NCBI RefSeq assembly: GCF_003050705.1
Contig: NZ_QAOG01000002.1
Location: 372,001-436,000 of the forward strand
DNA: 64,000 nucleotides
Source of the DNA: Sphingomonas aurantiaca
GTDB lineage: Bacteria > Pseudomonadota > Alphaproteobacteria > Sphingomonadales > Sphingomonadaceae
Direction: 5' to 3'
Below the pieces are notes generated by a model. It did no database searches. It worked only from the letters and a program-made list of their open reading frames with translations, and was not told where the DNA came from. Positions within the stretch are counted from its first letter, which is position 1; the number at the start of each line of letters is the position of its first letter. Below are positions 27,065-37,189 of the stretch, in pieces. The position numbers and the translations under genes were made by a program.

Positions 27065-28327
27065 ATGGCTAAGGTGGCACCGGAAGGGCTGATCACGGCG
27101 CTCGATATCGGGTCGTCGAAGGTTTCGGCGATGATCGCGCAGAAAGGGGACGGGGGCGAGTTGATCGTGCTCGGCACCGGCCAGCGCGAGAGCCGGGGCG
27201 TCAAGCGCGGCTATATCGCCGACATGGCGACGACCGAGGCGGCGGTGCGCGAGGCGGTCGAGCAGGCCGAGCGGATCGCGGGCATCAACATCGAGAATGT
27301 CTGGGTCGGGTTCTCGGCCGGCGGGCTCGTGTCCGACGTCGCCGAGGTCGAGTTCGAACTCGGCGGCCACCGCGTCGAGCAGCAGGATATCGATGCGTTG
27401 CTGGCCGCGGGGCGCAACTCGATCGATCCGCAGGGGCGGATGGTGCTGCACGCGCAGCCCGCGCTCTACACGCTCGACGGGCTGACGGGGGTGAAGACTC
27501 CGCTTGGGCTGCATGCCGACCGGCTTGGCGTGCATATTCATGTGGTGGCGGCGGACGGGTCGCCGGTGCGCAATCTCGATCTGTGCGTGCGCTCGGCGCA
27601 TCTCGAGGTGAAGTCGATCATCGCCTCGCCGGTCGCGACGGGGCTGGCGTGCCTGAGCGACGAGGAGCGCGAGCTGGGCGTCGCGCTGGTCGAGATGGGG
27701 GCGGGGATCACCAACGTGTCGCTGTTCGCAGGCGGCATGCTGGTCGGGCTGACGTCGATCCCGATCGGTGCGCAGGACATTACCGACGACATCGCCAGCG
27801 CGTTCGGCACGCGGCGGCAGAATGCCGAGCGGATGAAGTGCTTCCACGGATCGGCCAATGCCTCCCCCCGCGATAATCACGACATGATCCCGGTCATGCC
27901 GATCTCGGCCGAGGACGGCGCGGGCGAGGGTGCGCAGATCACCAAGGCGCAGTTGATCGGCGTGATTCGCCAGCGGCTCGAGCATCAGATGGGCGAGGTG
28001 CGCAACGCGCTCACCAAGCTGAAGTTCGAGGGGCCGGTCGGGCGGCAGGTCGTGCTGACGGGCGGCGGCGCCGAGCTGAAGGGGGTCGCCGATTACGCGC
28101 AGCAGGCGCTGGGGCGCTCGGTCCGGATCGGTCGACCGCGCGGGTTGACCGCGCTGCCGGAAGCGCATGGCGGACCGGCGTTTGCGACGCTAGCGGGGTT
28201 GGCCTTCTACGCGGCGACCAATCCGATCGACCTTCGCGGGCTCGCGCCGCAGCGGACGACGGTGCACCGACCAAAGGGCATGGGCATGGTCCGCAAGTTG
28301 ATTCAGGCGGCACGCGCGAATTATTAA
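27065..28327 (+). CDS. ftsA: Cell division protein FtsA
   Basis: Actin-like protein, 420 residues, that tethers FtsZ to the membrane. ITALDIGSSKVSAMIA at the N-terminus is phosphate-binding loop 1, GVKRGYIADM the 1A/1C region, and VVLTGGGAELKG near residue 330 the adenosine region. The C-terminus MGMVRKLIQAARANY is amphipathic and basic, fitting the membrane-targeting helix. Confidence 0.96.
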   Translation: MAKVAPEGLITALDIGSSKVSAMIAQKGDGGELIVLGTGQRESRGVKRGYIADMATTEAAVREAVEQAERIAGINIENVWVGFSAGGLVSDVAEVEFELGGHRVEQQDIDALLAAGRNSIDPQGRMVLHAQPALYTLDGLTGVKTPLGLHADRLGVHIHVVAADGSPVRNLDLCVRSAHLEVKSIIASPVATGLACLSDEERELGVALVEMGAGITNVSLFAGGMLVGLTSIPIGAQDITDDIASAFGTRRQNAERMKCFHGSANASPRDNHDMIPVMPISAEDGAGEGAQITKAQLIGVIRQRLEHQMGEVRNALTKLKFEGPVGRQVVLTGGGAELKGVADYAQQALGRSVRIGRPRGLTALPEAHGGPAFATLAGLAFYAATNPIDLRGLAPQRTTVHRPKGMGMVRKLIQAARANY

Positions 28328-28440
28328 GAGTTTCGAGGGTGCTGGCGTTATTTCGGCTGGAACAGGCCGTGACGTTGGTGCACACAGATTAATCAGGGGC
28401 CCGGCCGTAGCGTATCTACCGGGTTGTGCGGAGAACGGCG

Positions 28441-30009
28441 ATGAGCATCGAATTCCTTAGTCCCGAAGTGGACGATCTGGCCCCCCGCATCGCGGTGATC
28501 GGCGTCGGCGGCGCAGGCGGCAACGCGATCGCCAACATGATGCGGGCCGACGTCCAGGGCGTCGACTTCCTCGTGGCGAACACCGACGCGCAGGCGTTGA
28601 AGCAGTCGACCGCGCCGCAGCGGATCCAGCTAGGCACCAAGATCACGCAAGGGCTCGGTGCGGGCTCGCGTCCCGAGATCGGCCGTGCGGCCGCCGAGGA
28701 GACGATCGACCAGCTCGCCAAGATGCTCGAAGGCGCGCACATGTGCTTCATCACCGCCGGCATGGGCGGCGGCACGGGCACGGGCGCGGCACCGGTCATC
28801 GCCAAGGCGGCGCGCGACATGGGCATCCTGACCGTCGGCGTCGTGACCAAGCCGTTCGCGTTCGAGGGCAACCGTCGCGCCAAGTCGGCCGAGGGCGGCA
28901 TCGACGAGCTGCAAAAGTATGTCGACACGCTGATCGTCATCCCGAACCAGAATCTGTTCCTCATCGCCAACGCGAACACGACCTTCAAGGAAGCGTTCAC
29001 GATGGCGGACGAGGTCCTTCAGCAGGGCGTCCGCAGCATCACCGACCTGATGGTGATGCCGGGCCTCATCAACCTCGATTTCGCCGACGTCCGCTCGGTG
29101 ATGCAGGAGATGGGCAAGGCGATGATGGGCACCGGCGAGGCAAGCGGCGACAACCGCGCGCTCGAGGCCGCGCAAAAGGCGATCTCGAACCCGTTGCTCG
29201 AAGGCGTCAGCATGCGCGGCGCCAAGGGCGTCATCATCTCGATCACCGGCGGTGACGACATGCGCCTGCTCGAGGTCGACGAAGCCGCCAATCACATCCG
29301 TGATCTGGTCGATCCCGATGCCAACATCATCTGGGGTTCGGCGTTCAACCAGGAGCTGGAAGGCAAGATCCGCGTCTCGGTCGTCGCGACCGGGATCGAC
29401 GCCGATGCGCGCCCGCCCGAGGTCGCGCCCGAGCCGACGCGCTCGTTCAGCTTCGGATCGCGCAAGACCGACGAGAATACGTCGTTCCGTCCGAGCGAGC
29501 CGTCCGCACCGGCCGCTGGCCAGGCGGGCGAAGAGCCGCTCGACCTGACCGCGTCGTCGGAAGTCGAGACGGCGTCGACGTCGGATGACGAACTCGTGCT
29601 CGGTGCCGAGACGATGGTGCCGCAGGCCGCTCCGGCGCCTGCCCCGGTCGCCCCCGCGCCACAGCCGGCGCCCGCGCCGCGCACCTATGCCGACGAGCCC
29701 TATGGTCGCGGCCCGATCGCGCGTCCGGCCTCCGCGTCGACGGTGCCGCCCGCACGCGCACCCATCGTGCCCGCTGTGCCCGTGCCGACGCCGGCCGCGG
29801 ACGAGGGTGGCGCGCGTCGCCGCTGGCTCGCGCCGGGCGCCGAGGCTGCACCCGAGGCGGTTCCGGCCGCACCGCGCGTCAAGCTCGGTGGTACGCTGTT
29901 CGAGCGTATGTCGAATGCGGCGCGTGGCGCGGCGAAGGAAGAGGGCGATGCGGCTCCGCAGGACCCGCTCGACATCCCGCGCTTCCTGCATCGGCAGAAC
30001 AACCAGTAA
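28441..30009 (+). CDS. ftsZ: Cell division GTPase FtsZ
   Basis: Tubulin-like GTPase that forms the division ring. 522 residues. [10 protein letters not shown] near residue 21, the GTP signature [10 protein letters not shown] near 108, and the T7-loop-type NLDFADV region are intact. After the globular part (to about 320) comes a long Pro/Ala-rich linker, typical of alphaproteobacterial FtsZ, and a C-terminal peptide [10 protein letters not shown] that binds FtsA and other partners. The start at 28441 has GGAGA at 7 bp; a 113-bp gap from ftsA could hold an extra promoter, but I could not assign one. Confidence 0.98.
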   Translation: MSIEFLSPEVDDLAPRIAVIGVGGAGGNAIANMMRADVQGVDFLVANTDAQALKQSTAPQRIQLGTKITQGLGAGSRPEIGRAAAEETIDQLAKMLEGAHMCFITAGMGGGTGTGAAPVIAKAARDMGILTVGVVTKPFAFEGNRRAKSAEGGIDELQKYVDTLIVIPNQNLFLIANANTTFKEAFTMADEVLQQGVRSITDLMVMPGLINLDFADVRSVMQEMGKAMMGTGEASGDNRALEAAQKAISNPLLEGVSMRGAKGVIISITGGDDMRLLEVDEAANHIRDLVDPDANIIWGSAFNQELEGKIRVSVVATGIDADARPPEVAPEPTRSFSFGSRKTDENTSFRPSEPSAPAAGQAGEEPLDLTASSEVETASTSDDELVLGAETMVPQAAPAPAPVAPAPQPAPAPRTYADEPYGRGPIARPASASTVPPARAPIVPAVPVPTPAADEGGARRRWLAPGAEAAPEAVPAAPRVKLGGTLFERMSNAARGAAKEEGDAAPQDPLDIPRFLHRQNNQ

Positions 30010-30017
30010 GTCTGGGC

Positions 30018-30047
30018 GCCGTTCTCCCGGTCTGGCGGGAGAACGGC
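30018..30047 (+). terminator. Hairpin after ftsZ, possible terminator
   Basis: Perfect 12-bp stem GCCGTTCTCCCG / CGGGAGAACGGC with a 6-base loop, starting 9 bp after the ftsZ stop. No T-run follows, so it may stabilise the mRNA end or assist Rho rather than act as a strict intrinsic terminator. It marks the likely end of the dcw transcript. Confidence 0.55.
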
Positions 30048-30281
30048 GGGGCCAGATGGATTGGTGGCGGTCTCGTTCTCCAACATCACCTCCCGGGCGA
30101 AGGCGGGCGAGGCGGCGTTTCAGCGTCAACGCTTCTCCAAGATCTCATATGTCGAATCCGCAGATCGTAACCCGCGCCCGTTGCTTGCTCCTCGGCGCTT
30201 CACTCGTCGCCGCCCCCGCCCGGTTCGCCGCGCCCATGCGTCGCGGACATTGCCGGTTCCGTCGGGCTGGCGTCTAGACAG

Positions 30282-32531
30282 ATGATCCTCATGACCCGCT
30301 CGTCCCATCATCTCTTGACTGCTGCGCTGGCGCTCGTGCTGGCAGCTTTGCCGTGCGCGGCGTCCGGGCAGGCGATGATCCAGGCGATTCCGGGGACAAC
30401 CGATGCGGACCGGCTGGGCGACGAGATGCGCAAGCTGGCCAGCAACCCGCGCAACATCGACGCGCTGATCCGGGCGGGCGACCTGTCGATGGGGCTGGGC
30501 GACCTGAGTGGTGCTGCCGCGCTGTTCGCGCGCGCCGAGAAAGTGAACCCACGCGATGGCCGTGCGAAGGCGGGAATGGCGTCGATCCTGGTGCGGTCAG
30601 AACGGCCGGGCGAGGCGTTGCGCTATTACGCGCAGGCCGAGAGCTTCGGGCTCGATCCGCGCACGTTCGCGGCGGATCGCGGGCTGGCCTATGACCTGAT
30701 CGGGCAGCAGGACCGGGCGCAGCGCGACTACCGTGTCGCGTTGCGCGATGCTCCCGACGACGAGACGACGCGGCGCTACGCTTTGTCGCTCGGGATTTCG
30801 GGCAAGCAGGAGCTTGCGTTGCAACAGCTTGCGCCCTTGTTGCTGAAGAGCGATCGGGGTGCGTGGCGCTCGCGCGCGTTCATCATGGCGATGAACGGCG
30901 ATGTCGCGGGCGCAGAGAAAATTGCGACGACGATGATGCCCGCCGGTACCGCGCAGGGGCTGCAACCCTTTTTCCAGCGGTTGCCGACGCTGCCGGCGAG
31001 CGACCGGGCGTTCGCGGTGCATTTCGGCGAGGTCCATGCGACGCCCGCGCGGCTCGCGGATGCGCGGATGGCGCCGCCGATGGGGATGCTCGCGGCGGAT
31101 CCGACCGCGCCGGTGATGATGGCCGCGGTGACGCCGCAGCCCGTGACCACGGCGACTTCGGGCAAGAAGGGCAAGCGCGATCGGCGCGGCAAGCCCGAGC
31201 GTGTCCAGATGGCGGCGGTCACGCGATCGGCGTCGACTCCGGTGCCGATAACGGCGACGATCGCGCCCCCGCCCAGCCCGGTGCGGAGCGCGCCGACGGT
31301 TCCGGCGACCATCTACGCGGCCCCGGTCCAGCTTGCGGCGGCGCCGATGCAGATGGCGCAGACGCTGCCGCCGCGGGCGGTGCCTTCGCCACAGCCGAGC
31401 TATGTCGCGAACAGTGCGGTTCAGGCTGTGCGCACGAGCCCAGCCGCTGAAGCCAATTCCGTGGTTGCCGCCACCGTGCGGCCGAGCGTGTCGCCCACGG
31501 TTCCGGTGACCACGACGGCGCGTGTCGTGCCGGCACCAGCGGTGGGGACGCTGCCGCAGACCGTAGCCACGCAAATGGCGGCGATCCCGATTGTACAGGG
31601 GCGGACCGATCCGACTCGCTCGGCCAATGCGCTTGCGGCTTCGGCTTCGGTACCGACGCAGCAGGTGCCTGTTCAGCAGGTTCCGGGCCAACACTTCGCG
31701 CCGGTTCAGACCGCGAGCGCCGGTACGCCGATGCCGGGCTTCTCCAGTACGCCGACGCCAGGTTTCTCCAGTACGTCCACGCCGTCACCCGTCGTGCCGG
31801 CCCGCGTCATCCCGACACCCGTTGCCCCGACGACCGTCGCCTCGGTCGCGACGCCGCGGACTCATGCGGTTGCGGCGAGCGAGGATTCGATCCTCGCGCG
31901 GATCGTCGCAGGGCTGTCGATCCCGGCGTCGGAGCTCGACGTCGCGCCGATGCGTCCTGCGCCTGTCGTGACGCCGGGCGTCCTGCCTGCCGCTTCCCCT
32001 GTGTCTGATGAGGCCGAGCGCGTGGTGGCCGAGGCGAACGCCAAGTCCGAGCGTGATGCCGCCGCCAAGGCGATTGCGGCAAAGACGCTGGCGGCGGACA
32101 AGCTGGCGGCCGACAAGAAGGCGGCCGCGGACAAGAAGGTCGCGGCGCGCAAGGCGATCGCCGACAAGAAGGCGCTCGCCGAGAAGAAGGCGGCGGCTGC
32201 CGAGAAGCTCGCGGCGGACAAGGCGGCGGCCGAGGAAAAGCGCATCGCGCGCGCCAATCCGGAGCGCGTCTGGGTGCAGGTGTCGACCGGCGCGACCGAG
32301 GGCGACCTGCCCAAGGCGTGGAAGAAGGCCAAGGCCAAGGCGCCGACGGTGTTCGGCAGCCGCGGTGGCTGGACGGCGCCGTGGAAGGCGACCAACCGCG
32401 TGCTCGCCGGGCCGTTCAAGACCGATGCGGAGGCGCGCACCTTCGTCAACCAGCTCGCCAAGGAAGGCGTCCCGACGTTCACCTTCACCAGCGATGCGGG
32501 CGAGATCATCACGAAGTTGCCGGCGAAGTGA
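30282..32531 (+). CDS. Exported TPR and SPOR domain protein
   Basis: 749 residues. A signal peptide (about 4-30, ending near CAASGQA) is followed by TPR-like helical repeats (about 40-210). Then come a long Ala/Pro/Thr-rich linker (about 215-560), an Ala/Lys coiled-coil-like stretch built of ADKKA and AEKKA repeats (about 575-650), and a C-terminal SPOR-like domain (about 660-745: [21 protein letters not shown] to [11 protein letters not shown]). SPOR domains bind denuded glycan strands at division septa. It directly follows ftsZ and overlaps dgt by 4 bp. ATG at 30282 or 30291 could be the start. Confidence 0.82.
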   Translation: MILMTRSSHHLLTAALALVLAALPCAASGQAMIQAIPGTTDADRLGDEMRKLASNPRNIDALIRAGDLSMGLGDLSGAAALFARAEKVNPRDGRAKAGMASILVRSERPGEALRYYAQAESFGLDPRTFAADRGLAYDLIGQQDRAQRDYRVALRDAPDDETTRRYALSLGISGKQELALQQLAPLLLKSDRGAWRSRAFIMAMNGDVAGAEKIATTMMPAGTAQGLQPFFQRLPTLPASDRAFAVHFGEVHATPARLADARMAPPMGMLAADPTAPVMMAAVTPQPVTTATSGKKGKRDRRGKPERVQMAAVTRSASTPVPITATIAPPPSPVRSAPTVPATIYAAPVQLAAAPMQMAQTLPPRAVPSPQPSYVANSAVQAVRTSPAAEANSVVAATVRPSVSPTVPVTTTARVVPAPAVGTLPQTVATQMAAIPIVQGRTDPTRSANALAASASVPTQQVPVQQVPGQHFAPVQTASAGTPMPGFSSTPTPGFSSTSTPSPVVPARVIPTPVAPTTVASVATPRTHAVAASEDSILARIVAGLSIPASELDVAPMRPAPVVTPGVLPAASPVSDEAERVVAEANAKSERDAAAKAIAAKTLAADKLAADKKAAADKKVAARKAIADKKALAEKKAAAAEKLAADKAAAEEKRIARANPERVWVQVSTGATEGDLPKAWKKAKAKAPTVFGSRGGWTAPWKATNRVLAGPFKTDAEARTFVNQLAKEGVPTFTFTSDAGEIITKLPAK

Positions 32532-33712
32532 GCTACCGTGCGCCCTGGGCTTCGGACCCGGCGCGCAGCAAAGGACGGCTTCAGGAAGAACAGAACGGGT
32601 CCGTCCGAGGCCCGCGCGATGCGTTCCAGCGCGACCGCGACCGGATCATCCACTCGATCAGCTTCCGTCGCCTGCGCCACAAGACGCAGGTCTTCATGGC
32701 GCCCGATGGCGATCATTTCCGCGTGCGCCTGACGCACAGCCTGGAGGTGGCGCAGATCGGCCGGACGATCGCGCGGACGCTGGCGCTGAACGAGGACCTG
32801 ACCGAGGCGCTGTGCCTGGCGCACGATATCGGCCATCCGCCGTTCGGCCATGCGGGCGAGGATGCGCTGAAGGCGGCGCTGATGCCGTCGGTCGAGGACG
32901 GCGGGCAGGGCGGGTTCGATCACAACGGCCATACTTTGCGCACGTTGATGACGATCGAGCGGCCCTATCCGCTGTGGAACGGGCTGAACCTGACCTGGGA
33001 AACGCTCGAGGGGTTGGCCAAGCATAACGGCCCGGTGCGGCATCCCGGCTGGGCGCTGGCGGCGGCGGACGCGGAATTTCCACTAGCGCTGACCAGTTTC
33101 TCGTCGCTGGAGGCGCAGGTCGCGGCGATCGCCGACGATATCGCTTACGACAATCACGACATCGACGATGGCCTGCGCGCGGGGTTGCTGACGCTCGACC
33201 AGATGCTGGCGGTGCCGTTGGTCGCGCGCGGCTGGGACGATGTGCGGCGGCGCTTCCCCGATGTCGCGCCGAAGCGGCTGGTGGGCGAGCTCGTCCGCAC
33301 GCAGATCGGGACGATGGTCAACGACCTGATCGCGGAGACTCGCCGGCGGATCGCGGCGAGCGGGGTGACGAGCGTCGACGACGTCCGCGCGGCGGGTCAG
33401 TGCCTGGTCGGTTTCTCGCCCGAGATGCGCGATGCGGAGCGCGACCTGAAGCGGTTCATGTACGCCAACCTCTATCATCATCCGCGCCAGCTGGCGGCGG
33501 CGGATGCGGCGCATGGGATCGTGTCGGGGTTGTTCGCGGTCTATCGCGATGATCCGGCGACGATTCCCGAGGAGTGGCGCGAGCGGCTGCCCGCGGCGGA
33601 GCCCGACCGCAGCCGGCATATCGCGGACTTCATCGCGGGGATGACGGACCGGTATGCGGTGTCGCGGTATCGTGAGCTGGTCGGGCCGATCGATCTGCCC
33701 GAGGGGTTTTGA
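32528..33712 (+). CDS. dgt: dGTP triphosphohydrolase-like HD protein
   Basis: HD-domain enzyme of 394 residues that hydrolyses dGTP or other dNTPs to the nucleoside and triphosphate, helping set nucleotide pools. [19 protein letters not shown], the metal-binding [13 protein letters not shown] and [14 protein letters not shown], and [10 protein letters not shown] are the family hallmarks. The GTG at 32528 overlaps the SPOR gene stop. In many alphaproteobacteria dgt sits directly before argS; here a 3.5-kb stretch separates them. Confidence 0.93.
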   Translation: MSYRAPWASDPARSKGRLQEEQNGSVRGPRDAFQRDRDRIIHSISFRRLRHKTQVFMAPDGDHFRVRLTHSLEVAQIGRTIARTLALNEDLTEALCLAHDIGHPPFGHAGEDALKAALMPSVEDGGQGGFDHNGHTLRTLMTIERPYPLWNGLNLTWETLEGLAKHNGPVRHPGWALAAADAEFPLALTSFSSLEAQVAAIADDIAYDNHDIDDGLRAGLLTLDQMLAVPLVARGWDDVRRRFPDVAPKRLVGELVRTQIGTMVNDLIAETRRRIAASGVTSVDDVRAAGQCLVGFSPEMRDAERDLKRFMYANLYHHPRQLAAADAAHGIVSGLFAVYRDDPATIPEEWRERLPAAEPDRSRHIADFIAGMTDRYAVSRYRELVGPIDLPEGF

Positions 33713-33774
33713 GGGGGGCGTGGTGTGATCCGGAAAGGCTGATGCTTGCGTCGGTTTTGCCTCCCCCCATTCTC

Positions 33775-33856
33775 CGTCATCCTGACGAAAGTCAGGACCC
33801 AGGGTACCAAGCGTTGCGCCTCACGGCTCTGGGTCCTGACTTTCGTCGGGATGACG
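33775..33856. repeat. Palindromic repeat element after dgt
   Basis: 28-bp arms (33775-33802 and 33829-33856, GTCAT...CAGGACCCAG and its inverse) match with one mismatch across a 26-bp spacer. It sits between the convergent dgt and small secreted protein genes, where it may also act as a terminator. Confidence 0.88.
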
Positions 33857-33941
33857 AAGTTGAGAGGCGACCGCGTAACGCAAGGCGGCGGCCGGACCGA
33901 GGTCCGACCGCCGTCTTGGCCGTCAGTGCGACAGCGTCAGG

Positions 33942-34235
33942 TCAGCGCGTGACCGACGCGATGCCGCCCGCAGCGCCGGTGGCTTCGGCGGTCTTGAACG
34001 CGACCGGGACACCGCCCGACATGCCCGAGACGCGATCGCCGCGCACGATCAGGTGGAACTTCTGGCCCGACGGATAGCTGCGGCCGTCGATGACCTGACG
34101 GCCACCGTCCTGCGTCGTCGTGTAGACATAGGTGCTGCCCTCGTGGACGAAGCTCTGCTTGTCGTCGGCGGCCATGCCGATCGTCGACGTGAGTGCGGCG
34201 GCGGCGGCGGCGATAATCTTCAAGGTAGTGCGCAT
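33942..34235 (-). CDS. Small secreted protein, unknown
   Basis: 97 residues with a clear signal peptide (MRTTLKIIAAAAAALTSTIGMAADD, cut near residue 22; shown here only to mark composition). The mature part is about 75 residues with EGSTYVYTT, GRQVIDGRSYPSGQKFHLIV and GMSGGVPVAFKT, probably a small beta-rich periplasmic domain. I do not recognise the family. It is divergent from the DUF1800 gene; the 217 bp between them hold no other gene. Confidence 0.75.
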   Translation of the reverse strand: MRTTLKIIAAAAAALTSTIGMAADDKQSFVHEGSTYVYTTTQDGGRQVIDGRSYPSGQKFHLIVRGDRVSGMSGGVPVAFKTAEATGAAGGIASVTR

Positions 34236-34452
34236 GATCGTTTCTCCCGCGTTGTGCGTCGAGCCGGATCAGGTCTTCTCCCAACTCTCGAGTAAGAGAA
34301 ATATTGCACTGCAACATGAGTCGCAATTGCAAAGCCTTCGATTGCAGTTGCGCGCGGTGCAACGACGGTCCGGCCTGCCGATGCGGTGAACCGCAGCGCC
34401 GACATAGTTGCGCGACAAATCGGGCGCAGATCGGTCTGGAAGGAGAGGGTTG

Positions 34453-35948
34453 GTGTCCACTTCCAGTATTGCGTTCAATAGGTTCGGTCTTGGTGCGAGG
34501 CCGGGGGACGGGGTCTCGGGCGATCCCGAGGGATGGGTGCTCGCGCAGTGCGACCGGTTCGAGGCGCGGCCCGCCGCGATCGCGGGCGCGCCCTCGACCG
34601 CGAGCGTGTCGGCGGGGCTGGCGACCTATTTCGCGGAGCAGAAGGCGATCCGGACGCAGTTCGGTCCGCGTGCGGCCAAACCTGTGGCTGGCGCCATTCC
34701 CGACCCGATGGCCGCGCCGGTGCCGGCGATGTCGGCCGCGATGGCCCCGCCCGACATGGCCGCTGCCGAACCGGGCGAAGCGGCGCGTCAGGCGGCGCGG
34801 CAACGCGCGGGCAAGCTCAGTCGCGACGATTATGGGGCCGCGTCGCTGCGCGGACGATCGCCGCGCTGACGAGCGATGCGCCGTTCGTCGAGCGGCTGGT
34901 GCATTTCTGGGCGAACCATTTCGCGGTCTCGACCGACAAGCTCGAAGTCACCGGGCTCGCAGGGCCGATGGAGTTCGAGGCGATTCGCCCGCATGTGCTG
35001 GGCAAATTCGCCGACATGCTGAACGCGGTCGAGCGGCATCCGGCGATGCTGCTCTATCTCGACCAGGCGGTATCGGTCGGCCCCGACAGCGCGTTCGCCG
35101 CGCGCCGGGCGAAGCGCCGATCGGGCCTGAACGAGAATCTCGCGCGCGAGATCATGGAGTTGCACACGCTCGGCGTCCGCAGCGGCTATACGCAGGCCGA
35201 CGTCACCGAATTCGCGCGGGCGATGACCGGGTGGACGGTGGCGGGGATCGGTCGGGGACCGGGAGCGCGCGTGCAGGACGATTCGCGGGCCGGCGCGTTT
35301 GTGTTCCTGGCCGACGTGCACCAGCCGGGCGACCGGATCGTGATGGGCAAACGCTATCCCGCGGGCGGCGAGGCGCAGGCGCAGGCGGTGCTCGCCGATC
35401 TTGCGGTCCATCCCGCGACCGCGACGCATATCGCGACCAAGCTGGCGCGGCACTTTGCGGGCGACACGCCGCCGCCGGCGATGGTGGCGCGGATCGCGGC
35501 GGCGTTCCGGGCATCGGGGGGCGACCTGCCCACCGTCTACCGCGCGGTGGTGGCATCGCCCGAAGCGTGGGTGACGCCGCCGGTGAAGTTCAAATCGCCC
35601 TGGGAATGGTATGTCTCGACGCAGCGCGCGCTGGGGACGACGACGGTCCAGCCGGGCGTGACGGTGGGGATGATGAACCAGCTCGGCCAGCCGATCTGGA
35701 AACCGGGGCAGCCGGTCGGCTATGACGATATCGCCGCCGCCTGGGCGGGGCCCGATGCGATCCTGCGCCGGGTCGAGGCGGCGGAACGGTTCGCGGCGCG
35801 CGCAGGGCCGGTCGATGCGCGCGCGCTGGCCCCGGCGCTGTACCCAGGCGCGCTGAGTGCCGCCACCGCGCAAGGCCTCGCGCGCGCGGAAAGCCCGGCG
35901 CAGGCGCTCGCCCTGCTGCTGGTAGCCCCCGAATCGTTGCGGAGATGA
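34453..35948 (+). pseudogene. DUF1800 family protein, frameshifted
   Basis: DUF1800 proteins are secreted or periplasmic proteins of unknown function, nearly always paired with DUF1501. A GTG start at 34453 with AGGAG at 7 bp opens a frame beginning VSTSSIAFNRFGLGARP, which stops at 34869. The rest of the family (AARTIAALTSDAPFVERLVHFWANHFAVSTDK, then NENLAREIMELHTLGV and GWTVAG) continues in the -1 frame to 35948. The switch occurs around a GGGG run at 34834-34837. It could be a real mutation, a sequencing error in the homopolymer, or a -1 slip; no classic slippery heptamer is present. The downstream DUF1501 gene is intact. Confidence 0.8.
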
Positions 35949-37105
35949 TCATGCTCGACCGTCGTTCCTTTCTCTCGACCGGTACGCTCGGCGTGCTGGG
36001 CTCCGCCTTCGCGCCGCGCATCGCGTTTGCGCGCGCCGCCACCAACAAGCGGTTCGTGTTCGTCATCCAGCGCGGCGCCGCCGACGGGCTGGGCATGATC
36101 GGTGCGGTCGGCGATCCTGCGTTTGCCGGCGTGCGCGGCGATCTTGCCGCGGACCTCGCCGCGGGCACCAAGCTTGACGGCATGTTCGCGCTGCACCCGG
36201 CGATGGTGGCGAGCGCGGGGCTGTACACACAGGGCCAGGCGCTGTTCGCGCATGCGATCGCGTCGCCCTATCGCGATCGGTCGCATTTCGACGGGCAGAA
36301 CGTGCTCGAGACGGGCGGCGCGAGCGCGTATCAGGTGCGCGACGGGTGGCTGAACCGGCTGCTCGGCGTGCTGCCCGCGGACCAGGCGCGCGCGATCGCG
36401 GTGGCGGCGACGGTGCCGATGGCGCTGCGCGGCCGGCGCGAGGTGGCGTCCTATGCGCCGTCCAACCTGCCCGATGCGTCCGATGACCTGCTGCAACGCG
36501 TGACGATGCTGTACGAGGGCGACCAGCAACTCCACGGCCTGTGGAGCGAGGCGATGGCGACGCGGCAGCTGACCAGCGATCTCGCGCAGGACGGCGGGCG
36601 CAACGCCGCTGCGACCGGCGCACTCGCCGCGCGGTTGCTGAAGCCCGATACGGGCGCGCGGATCGCGATGATCGAGACCGGCGGGTGGGATACGCATACC
36701 GGCCAGCGTGGTCGGCTGACGGCGCAGTTGAAGGGCCTCGATGCGATGATCGCGGGGCTGCAGGCGGGGCTGGGGCCGTTATGGGCGGACACGATGGTGC
36801 TGGTCGCGACCGAGTTCGGGCGGACCGTCGCGGTCAACGGGACGGGCGGCACCGATCACGGCACGGGCACCGCGGCGATGCTGTTCGGTGGCGGGGTGAA
36901 GGGCGGGCGAGTCGTGTCCGACTGGCCCGGCCTCGCGCCCGCCGCGCTGTACGAGGCGCGCGACCTGAAGCCGACGATGCAGCTCGATGCGTTCATTGGC
37001 GGCGCGGTGTCGGCGCATTTCGGGGTTGAGCCGGCGCGGGCGATGGCGGCGTTGTTCCCGGCAAGCGCAAGGACGGCGGCGATCGAGGGGCTGGTGCGGG
37101 TCTGA
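35945..37105 (+). CDS. DUF1501 family protein, Tat-exported
   Basis: 386-residue protein of the DUF1501 family (sulfatase/alkaline-phosphatase-like fold). The N-terminus LDRRSFLSTGTLGVLG is a twin-arginine signal. Conserved blocks include FVIQRGAADGLGMI, SHFDGQNVLETGG, ETGGWDTHTGQRG and EFGRTVAVNGTGGTDHGTGTAA. It overlaps the end of the DUF1800 gene, its usual partner, by 4 bp. The function is unknown. ATG at 35945 or 35951. Confidence 0.9.
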   Translation: MIMLDRRSFLSTGTLGVLGSAFAPRIAFARAATNKRFVFVIQRGAADGLGMIGAVGDPAFAGVRGDLAADLAAGTKLDGMFALHPAMVASAGLYTQGQALFAHAIASPYRDRSHFDGQNVLETGGASAYQVRDGWLNRLLGVLPADQARAIAVAATVPMALRGRREVASYAPSNLPDASDDLLQRVTMLYEGDQQLHGLWSEAMATRQLTSDLAQDGGRNAAATGALAARLLKPDTGARIAMIETGGWDTHTGQRGRLTAQLKGLDAMIAGLQAGLGPLWADTMVLVATEFGRTVAVNGTGGTDHGTGTAAMLFGGGVKGGRVVSDWPGLAPAALYEARDLKPTMQLDAFIGGAVSAHFGVEPARAMAALFPASARTAAIEGLVRV

Positions 37106-37131
37106 GCGCAGGCGCGCGGACGGGATTAAAA

Positions 37132-37160
37132 TTGAGCGGCACCCGGCTTTGGTCTAGAGC
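37132..37160 (+). promoter_or_regulatory. Candidate promoter of argS
   Basis: TTGAGC at 37132-37137 and TAGAGC at 37155-37160 with 17 bp between, 30 bp before the argS start. A reasonable sigma-70-type match by eye only. Confidence 0.35.
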
Positions 37161-37189
37161 GCGCGTTTCCTTGACGTACCGGGACTGCC

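Noticed and set aside
30061..30285. 74-codon ORF between ftsZ and the TPR-SPOR gene
   Set aside because: Arg/Pro-rich, no ribosome binding site, overlaps the start of the next gene; looks like chance.
34834..34840. Programmed -1 frameshift in DUF1800
   Set aside because: A single GGGG run does allow a -1 slip, but there is no slippery heptamer of the usual type and I saw no clear downstream stimulator, so mutation or sequence error is likelier.
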